Part shown: piece by piece, positions 59,441-64,000 of the stretch
How positions within the stretch are numbered: the first letter of the stretch is position 1
Layout: each line of letters opens with the position of its first letter
Assembly: GCF_900106585.1 (NCBI RefSeq)
Contig: NZ_FNWH01000006.1
Coordinates: 1,418,756-1,482,755, forward strand
Reading direction: 5' to 3'
From: Acidaminococcus timonensis
GTDB lineage: Bacteria > Bacillota > Negativicutes > Acidaminococcales > Acidaminococcaceae
DNA: 64,000 bases
The notes under the pieces: model-generated
What the model saw: the letters and a program-made list of their open reading frames with translations, nothing else
Told to the model about the DNA's origin: nothing
The model's database searches: none
Position numbers and translations under genes: made by a program

Positions 59441-60784
59441 TTATTCGTTTTCCACAGGAACACCCATGCTCTGTTCCAGCAGGGCAGTGGAGGTATTGTA
59501 GTCGTACAGAGCCTGGATGTAGTTGTTCTTGGCAGTGGTCAGGGCCACGGACGCATCCATCACGTCCGTGTTGGTCCCAACCCCGGCCCGATACCGAAGC
59601 TGGGCAATGCGGTAATCTTCTTCCGCCTGGGCCACGGCCACTTCCGTGGTCTTGATCCGTTTTTCAGCTTCCCGCATGCTCAGGTAACTGGTCCGTACAG
59701 CCAGCCGTACATTATCGCTGATCTGCCGGTAGCTTTCCTGGGCCTTCACAATGTTGGCCTTGGCTTCCCGTACCTTGGCGGCGGTCACACCATAGTCCCA
59801 GATGTTCTGGGTCAGGGTCACGCCCAATGCCCAGTTGTTCTTGTTCTGTCCGGGAAAGGAATCATTGCTCCACTGGTTGGAGGCTCCCAGGCTCACCTGG
59901 GGCAGATTCCCCGCATTGGCAATTTTTTCAGCGGCCTGGGCCATTCCCACGGAGGCTTCCGCCTGGTGGATTTCCGGCCGGTTCACCATGGCATAGGTCA
60001 CACAGTTGTCCAGGGTATAATCGTTGGGTTTGTATTCCAGTCCCTGGCTCAGGTTCAACCGGGTGGCCGTGGGCAGCCCGATGACATTGTTCAGGGAGGA
60101 AACAGCCACTTCATAGCTGTTTTCCGCCTGGGTCAGGGTCTGCTGGGCGTTGACCAGTTCCACCTGGGAACGGAGCACATCCGCCTTGGCCACGACCCCC
60201 ACAGCGAACTGGGCCTGGGTATTCTTCAAATGTTCATTCAGACGGTCCACGGTCTCCTTGTCCAGGTTCACCGTATTGGCTGCCTGGAGCACATCATAGT
60301 AGCCTTTTTCGGCATTGTACCGGGTGGTCTGGTAGGAACTGCTCATTCCATACTGATAGTAATCCAGATTCTTTTTGGCCTGATCGATGGCCCCTTCCAG
60401 CCGTCCGCCGGTATAGATGGGAACGGTGATGTTCACCGTATTGGTGTGGCTGTTGTTGGCCACATGGGCACCCCGGGTGCCGATGGCCGTATGGGCTGCA
60501 TCATAGACAGGCACAGAAGCCTGGTAATTCTCGCTTCGGCCGCTGTAATGGCTGAAATCAATGGAGCCCCAGCGTGATCCTTTGGCCTGGTCCAGTTCTG
60601 CCTTGGCAGCATCCAGTTCAGCGGCAGAGATCTTGACGCTGGAGTTATTGTCCAGAGCCATACGGACTGCCTTGCCCAAATCCAGGTTTACGGTTTCCGG
60701 GGTGGCAGCTCCCACTGTATGGATAGAAAGCGCGCTCAGGATGACAGCGCTCAAAATCATGCTTTTGCTATGGAAATGCTTCAC
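59441..60784 (-). CDS. tolC: TolC-family outer-membrane efflux protein
   Basis: This 447-residue channel protein has a signal peptide (about 1-26) and two repeats of paired long helices and barrel strands (about 30-235 and 240-440). Typical are NLDLGKAVRMALDNNSSVK (about 33-51), RAGVGTNTDVMDA (about 397-409) and DYNTSTALLEQSMG (about 427-440). It forms the outer-membrane exit duct for tripartite efflux pumps or type I secretion; no pump genes are adjacent. It has its own promoter with a palindrome overlapping the start region, suggesting control by a repressor. Confidence 0.92.
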   Translation of the reverse strand: MKHFHSKSMILSAVILSALSIHTVGAATPETVNLDLGKAVRMALDNNSSVKISAAELDAAKAELDQAKGSRWGSIDFSHYSGRSENYQASVPVYDAAHTAIGTRGAHVANNSHTNTVNITVPIYTGGRLEGAIDQAKKNLDYYQYGMSSSYQTTRYNAEKGYYDVLQAANTVNLDKETVDRLNEHLKNTQAQFAVGVVAKADVLRSQVELVNAQQTLTQAENSYEVAVSSLNNVIGLPTATRLNLSQGLEYKPNDYTLDNCVTYAMVNRPEIHQAEASVGMAQAAEKIANAGNLPQVSLGASNQWSNDSFPGQNKNNWALGVTLTQNIWDYGVTAAKVREAKANIVKAQESYRQISDNVRLAVRTSYLSMREAEKRIKTTEVAVAQAEEDYRIAQLRYRAGVGTNTDVMDASVALTTAKNNYIQALYDYNTSTALLEQSMGVPVENE

Positions 60785-60804
60785 GTTAGACCCTCCTGTA
60801 CATT

Positions 60805-60820
60805 CTGACTACTTAGTCAG
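60805..60820. promoter_or_regulatory. palindromic operator candidate upstream of tolC
   Basis: CTGACTACTTAGTCAG has perfect 6-bp arms around ACTT and lies 8 bases after the -10 box, covering the expected transcription start. A MarR- or TetR-type repressor site is a reasonable inference; no regulator gene is nearby. Confidence 0.65.
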
Positions 60821-60828
60821 CTTTCTAT

Positions 60829-60857
60829 ATTATAATCAGTTGAAAAAACAAAGTCAA
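60829..60857 (-). promoter_or_regulatory. promoter of tolC
   Basis: TTGACT and TATAAT are spaced by 17 bases on the minus strand, the best promoter match in the window. It lies in the gap after the mlaD stop. Confidence 0.88.
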
Positions 60858-60880
60858 CTAAACACTTTTTAAACGGTGGC

Positions 60881-62134
60881 TCAGAATCGTGCCCGCAGGC
60901 CCAGATACGTGGTATCCACCCCATTATCCAGCACATCCATGCTTTCGCCGATCAGGGACAATTTGGGGGTAAAGGCGTATTCCGCGCCCACTTTCAGTTT
61001 GGCATCATCGAAATCGTAGAAATCGGTGAACAGCTTCAGTTTGGGAGAAAGGATCCAGTCGGCGCCCACGCCGAACTGCCCTTCCATGACACCGGCCCGG
61101 CCCCAGATGTACTTGTTCAGCTTCCTGTTATAGTGGAAATCCAGTTTGTCCCGATCGCCGATGTCACTGACGCCCAGGTAGGCATAGGAATCCTCCTTCA
61201 AGGGAAGTTTGGCACCTACATCGGTCCGCCATTTGCCTTTCTTATCATTATAGAGCACATCAGCCTGCAGCTGGGCATCGGTAACCACGCCCAAAATCTT
61301 ATCCGCCTTCACGGAAGTGGACTTGGCATGGGAGATGGTCTCCTTCAGATCCTGCTGGGTCTGGGGATCGGTGACCACGTTCTGCAGGGCTTCCGCCGTG
61401 TTCTGGATTTTCTTGCTGGCATCGGCCATATTGGCAGCCATGGCAGCCACATTCCGGCCCGTGGCCCCGTCCGCATCGGCTTTATCCATGATGTTGTTCA
61501 TGTGGACGGACATTTCTTTCATCTGACCCACCATGGTATGGATGTCACCCTGGTTCTGCTGGGCCATGGAAGCCAGCGCTCTGGTGAAGTCGTTCATGTT
61601 CCTGGCCACTTCCCCGGTCTGGACAAACCCTTCCCGCATGGATTTCTGCACATCCTTGTCGCCGAACACGTTGGCGAAGGCATCCACCACCACATCCAGC
61701 TTGTCCAGCACCTTGCCGGAAGAATCCATGAGCTTTCCGATACCCCCGGCCTGCTGGCCGGTAATGGTCTCCCCGGGCTTGAAAGTCAGGCCCGTGGCAA
61801 TCTGGGGTGGCGTGATGGATACGAACTTGCTGCCCATGACCCCGTCGGATCCGATACTGAACTGGGAGTTGCGGGGAATCTTCTGCTTCTCGTCCATCTT
61901 CATGACCACTTTCACCTTGGAACCGTCCACCAGGATGTCATCCACCTTGCCCACCGGAACCCCGGCGAACCGGACCTCGTTGCCTGTCTTCAGTCCGTCC
62001 ACGTCGTTGAACATCACATTGAGCTTATAGGTGCGGCCGGCGAAACTGAAGACCCCCAGGAAGGTCAGCATCAGGGCCAGGATCACAAAGCCGCCCAGGG
62101 TGACGGCACCGACTTTGACTTCATCAGTTTTCAT
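60881..62134 (-). CDS. mlaD: MlaD-like MCE protein with C-terminal barrel-like domain
   Basis: This 417-residue protein has an N-terminal transmembrane helix (about 12-31) and an MCE domain (about 37-118: LNVMFNDVDGLKTGNEVRF, then GSDGVMGSKFVSI). A long helical region (about 130-290) follows, with YNDKKGKWRTDVGAKLP onward forming a beta-strand-rich C-terminal part (about 295-417) that ends LGLRARF like an outer-membrane strand. E. coli MlaD stops after the helical part. A barrel-ended MlaD bridging both membranes has been reported for Veillonella parvula, and this protein fits that. It overlaps mlaF by 11 bases. Confidence 0.92.
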   Translation of the reverse strand: MKTDEVKVGAVTLGGFVILALMLTFLGVFSFAGRTYKLNVMFNDVDGLKTGNEVRFAGVPVGKVDDILVDGSKVKVVMKMDEKQKIPRNSQFSIGSDGVMGSKFVSITPPQIATGLTFKPGETITGQQAGGIGKLMDSSGKVLDKLDVVVDAFANVFGDKDVQKSMREGFVQTGEVARNMNDFTRALASMAQQNQGDIHTMVGQMKEMSVHMNNIMDKADADGATGRNVAAMAANMADASKKIQNTAEALQNVVTDPQTQQDLKETISHAKSTSVKADKILGVVTDAQLQADVLYNDKKGKWRTDVGAKLPLKEDSYAYLGVSDIGDRDKLDFHYNRKLNKYIWGRAGVMEGQFGVGADWILSPKLKLFTDFYDFDDAKLKVGAEYAFTPKLSLIGESMDVLDNGVDTTYLGLRARF

Positions 62135-62891
62135 GCTCTTGCTCCTTGTCTTCCAAAATATCGCTGCGCAGGAACGCCCGTACCAGGGGTTCCCGGGTAT
62201 GTCTTGCTTCCTCCACGGTGCCGGAAAAGACGATCCGTCCCTTGCTGAGCATCAAGATCCTGTCGGCACACAGGAAGGCCGACGCCATGTCATGGGTGAC
62301 CAGCACCCCTGTAATGCCCAGTTTTTTCTTGGTATCCAGGATCAGCTGGCTGATGTTGGTAGCCATGATGGGATCCAGACCCGCGGTAGGTTCATCATAC
62401 AGGATGATATCCGGTTCCAGGGCCAGAGCCCGGGCCAGGCCCACCCGCTTCTGCATGCCGCCGGACAGCTGGGCCGGGTACACGTGCTCGTTGCCGGAAA
62501 GCCCCACGGCCTCCAGCAGCCCGGCCACCCGTTCCTGGATCTGGGCTTCCGCCATATGGGTGTGCTGCCGCAGCCCGAAGGCCACATTCTCCCCCACGTC
62601 CAGGAAATCGAACAGGGCGGAATACTGGAACACCATGCCCATATGCTGGCGCAGCCGGTTCCACTGTTCTTCTGTATATTTCTCCACCGCATGGCCCTGG
62701 ATGAGGATGGACCCTCCCTGAGGCTTCAGCAGGCCGATGAGCAGTTTCAGTACCGTACTCTTGCCGGTACCGCTGGGACCGATCACCGCCAGGGTTTCCC
62801 CCTTTGCCACCTGGAAGCTTACATGGTCCAGTACCACCTTGGGTCCGAACGCCATTTCCACACTGCGGAATTCAATCACAGGTTCTTCCAT
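62124..62891 (-). CDS. mlaF: Mla phospholipid transport ATPase
   Basis: This 255-residue ABC ATPase energises the MCE transporter. Walker A is GPSGTGKST (about 35-43), the signature LSGGMQKRV (about 138-146) and Walker B IILYDEPTAGLDP (about 158-170); the LDPI form is typical of MCE-linked ATPases. The start MEEPVIEF has GGAGG five bases upstream and stands one base after the mlaE stop; a longer frame from an ATG four codons earlier lies on the ribosome site. Confidence 0.94.
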   Translation of the reverse strand: MEEPVIEFRSVEMAFGPKVVLDHVSFQVAKGETLAVIGPSGTGKSTVLKLLIGLLKPQGGSILIQGHAVEKYTEEQWNRLRQHMGMVFQYSALFDFLDVGENVAFGLRQHTHMAEAQIQERVAGLLEAVGLSGNEHVYPAQLSGGMQKRVGLARALALEPDIILYDEPTAGLDPIMATNISQLILDTKKKLGITGVLVTHDMASAFLCADRILMLSKGRIVFSGTVEEARHTREPLVRAFLRSDILEDKEQEHEN

Positions 62892-62892
62892 T

Positions 62893-63687
62893 TCAGCCTC
62901 CATGGACGTACAAGATGATGGACAGGAAATAATTGGCGATGAAAATCAGGATGATGGACAGCACCACGGATTTGGTGGTGGCCCGGCCCACGCCTTCTGC
63001 ACCCTGGGTGGCATTCAGCCCCCGGAAGCAGCCGATGGTGGCAATGATGGCTCCGAACACGGCGCCTTTGATCAGCCCGCCGATGATATCCCAGGGCTCG
63101 ATGAAGCCCCGGATGCTCTCCAGGAACATATGGGAATTGATGCCGGCATAATGATCCGCCACAAACCATCCGCCTACATCCCCCACCAGGTTGGCATACA
63201 CCACCAGCACCGGCATCATCAGGACGATGGCCAGCAGGCGGGGTGCCACCAGATATTGTACAGGGCTGGTGGCCATGACCCGCAGAGCATCGATCTGCTC
63301 GGTGACCTTCATGGTCCCCAGTTCGGCGGCAATGGCGGCCCCAATCCGGCCGGCCACCACCACGCCAGTCAGAATGGGTGCCAGTTCCCGGCCCATGGCG
63401 ATGGCCACGATGCCGCCTACGGAATCAGCCGCTCCGAAGCGGACGAATTCCTTGGCCGTCTGGACGCTCATGACCATACCGGTGCACAGGATGGTCATGC
63501 TGACAATGGGCAGCGAATCTGCCCCCAGCCTGGCCATCTGGCGCAGGACTTCCCGGTGGTCCGCTCCCCTGGAAACCCGGCAGGCTTCCAGGAACAGGTT
63601 CATGATGCGGCCCACCCGGGCGCACAGATCCACCAGGTAGTGACCCACCCAGCGGCACAGGTCTCGGAGTCCCATAGCATTGCCCAT
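62893..63687 (-). CDS. mlaE: Mla phospholipid transport permease
   Basis: This 264-residue permease of the MlaE/Ttg2B family has five or so hydrophobic helices (about 60-80, 95-110, 150-175, 200-225, 240-262). Conserved stretches include GRIGAAIAAELGTMKVTEQIDAL (about 107-129, with the EQIDAL coupling motif) and VGRATTKSVV. It moves phospholipids with MlaD and MlaF. The first ATG is used; a second Met four codons on has a better spaced AAGGAAAGG and may be the true start. MlaA, MlaB and MlaC are not visible in this window. Confidence 0.93.
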   Translation of the reverse strand: MGNAMGLRDLCRWVGHYLVDLCARVGRIMNLFLEACRVSRGADHREVLRQMARLGADSLPIVSMTILCTGMVMSVQTAKEFVRFGAADSVGGIVAIAMGRELAPILTGVVVAGRIGAAIAAELGTMKVTEQIDALRVMATSPVQYLVAPRLLAIVLMMPVLVVYANLVGDVGGWFVADHYAGINSHMFLESIRGFIEPWDIIGGLIKGAVFGAIIATIGCFRGLNATQGAEGVGRATTKSVVLSIILIFIANYFLSIILYVHGG

Positions 63688-63720
63688 CCTTTCCTTACTT
63701 CTGAAAAATCATTACAGACT

Positions 63721-63749
63721 ATTATACCCTATTACTGTGAAAATTTCCT
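63721..63749 (-). promoter_or_regulatory. possible promoter of the mla operon
   Basis: A perfect TATAAT lies about 35 bases before mlaE on the minus strand; the hexamer 17 bases upstream (AGGAAA) is a weak -35. Confidence 0.45.
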
Positions 63750-63882
63750 GTAGAATATGAAAAAAGGGGATGTAAAAAAATCACAGTCCCTTTTTCAGTG
63801 GCTGGTGGATAGTGAGCAGTGGTTGGAAAAGAATTTTTTGCACGCCGGGCAGGGTACCACTGGCCGACCATGGAATAATCAT

Positions 63883-63953
63883 CCACCCGCATAGCGGGTG
63901 GTTTTTCCTTTTCGGGCATAGCCCTAATACTACTGGCAACGTACAAGTACGTT
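63883..63953 (+). other. cluster of small hairpins near the window end
   Basis: Three perfect hairpins follow one another: CCACCCGC/GCGGGTGG with a trailing TTTTTCC (63883-63906), GGGC/GCCC (63914-63924) and AACGTAC/GTACGTT (63938-63953). The first looks like a plus-strand terminator, but no plus-strand gene precedes it here. The arrangement could be the hairpin-bearing end of an IS200/IS605-type element extending past the window; this is only a suggestion. Otherwise the 313 bases right of mlaE hold a weak promoter and no gene I can support. Confidence 0.45.
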
Positions 63954-64000
63954 AAAAAATTGGCCTGTCAGCCACGCACAGGATTACTTGCTACCCGTAA

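Noticed and set aside
63722..63946. 74-codon minus-strand frame upstream of mlaE
   Set aside because: It spans hairpins and a promoter-like box, has no ribosome site or family resemblance, and looks like chance.
1..64000. CRISPR arrays, prophage, toxin-antitoxin or restriction genes
   Set aside because: I looked for regularly spaced repeats and typical proteins on both strands and found none; the only mobile genes are the IS21 and IS3-type elements.

Overview
The window comes from a diderm Firmicute of the class Negativicutes, most likely Acidaminococcaceae (Acidaminococcus-like). The signs are a complete Gram-negative outer-membrane gene set beside Firmicute-type genes and strong Shine-Dalgarno sites, porins that carry an N-terminal S-layer-homology (SLH) domain, LpxI in place of LpxH, and GC-rich coding DNA. 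The species call is an inference; the class-level call is well supported. Almost every gene lies on the minus strand. The exceptions are one NlpC/P60 peptidase gene and the two genes of an IS21 element.

Layout from left to right. (1) 1-3002: the start of an AbgT-family transporter, and an nfeD / floA / small membrane protein operon. (2) 3153-3460: a Val-Glu-Lys tRNA operon with its own promoter and terminator. (3) 3489-10718: an overlapping LPS-core operon read lptD > gmhA > hldE > hldD > gmhB > two GT9 heptosyltransferases. (4) 10894-18823: secreted and wall-associated proteins, several with SH3b domains, plus a DUF535 protein, a YigZ/IMPACT protein and an NlpC/P60 peptidase. (5) 19206-27073: three intact and one decapitated tandem SLH-porin genes, with an IS21 inserted in the 5' leader of the second. 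(6) 27236-31810: a RuvC-like protein, a DUF3084 protein, an IS3/IS150-type element inside a terminator, a NucA-like lipoprotein nuclease and a small unknown. (7) 32077-44768: the lpxB > msbA > waaA-lpxK > kdsB > kdsA > kdsD > kdsC > lpxL > lptC > lptA > lptB > lptF operon. (8) 44927-63687: mlaE > mlaF > mlaD, then tolC, tamB, bamA, three Skp/OmpH-like genes, lpxD, a small barrel protein, a second lpxL, lpxC-fabZ, lpxA and lpxI.

Together, regions 3, 7 and 8 encode nearly the whole route from UDP-GlcNAc and pentose phosphate to Kdo- and heptose-bearing LPS (lipid A, Kdo, ADP-heptose), its export (MsbA, LptA/B/C/D/F), outer-membrane protein assembly (BamA, Skp-like proteins, TamB), efflux (TolC) and phospholipid traffic (MlaDEF). 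The SLH porins tie that outer membrane to the wall.

The most notable points are two pathway fusions (WaaA-LpxK, and LpxC-FabZ with an internal ribosome site still in front of FabZ), an MlaD that ends in a barrel-like domain, LptD with an E. coli-like cysteine arrangement, a leader motif shared by all porin genes and split by IS21, a predicted U UUU UUA frameshift in the IS3 element, and several families of short intergenic repeats. I saw no CRISPR array, prophage, toxin-antitoxin pair or recognisable defence system.
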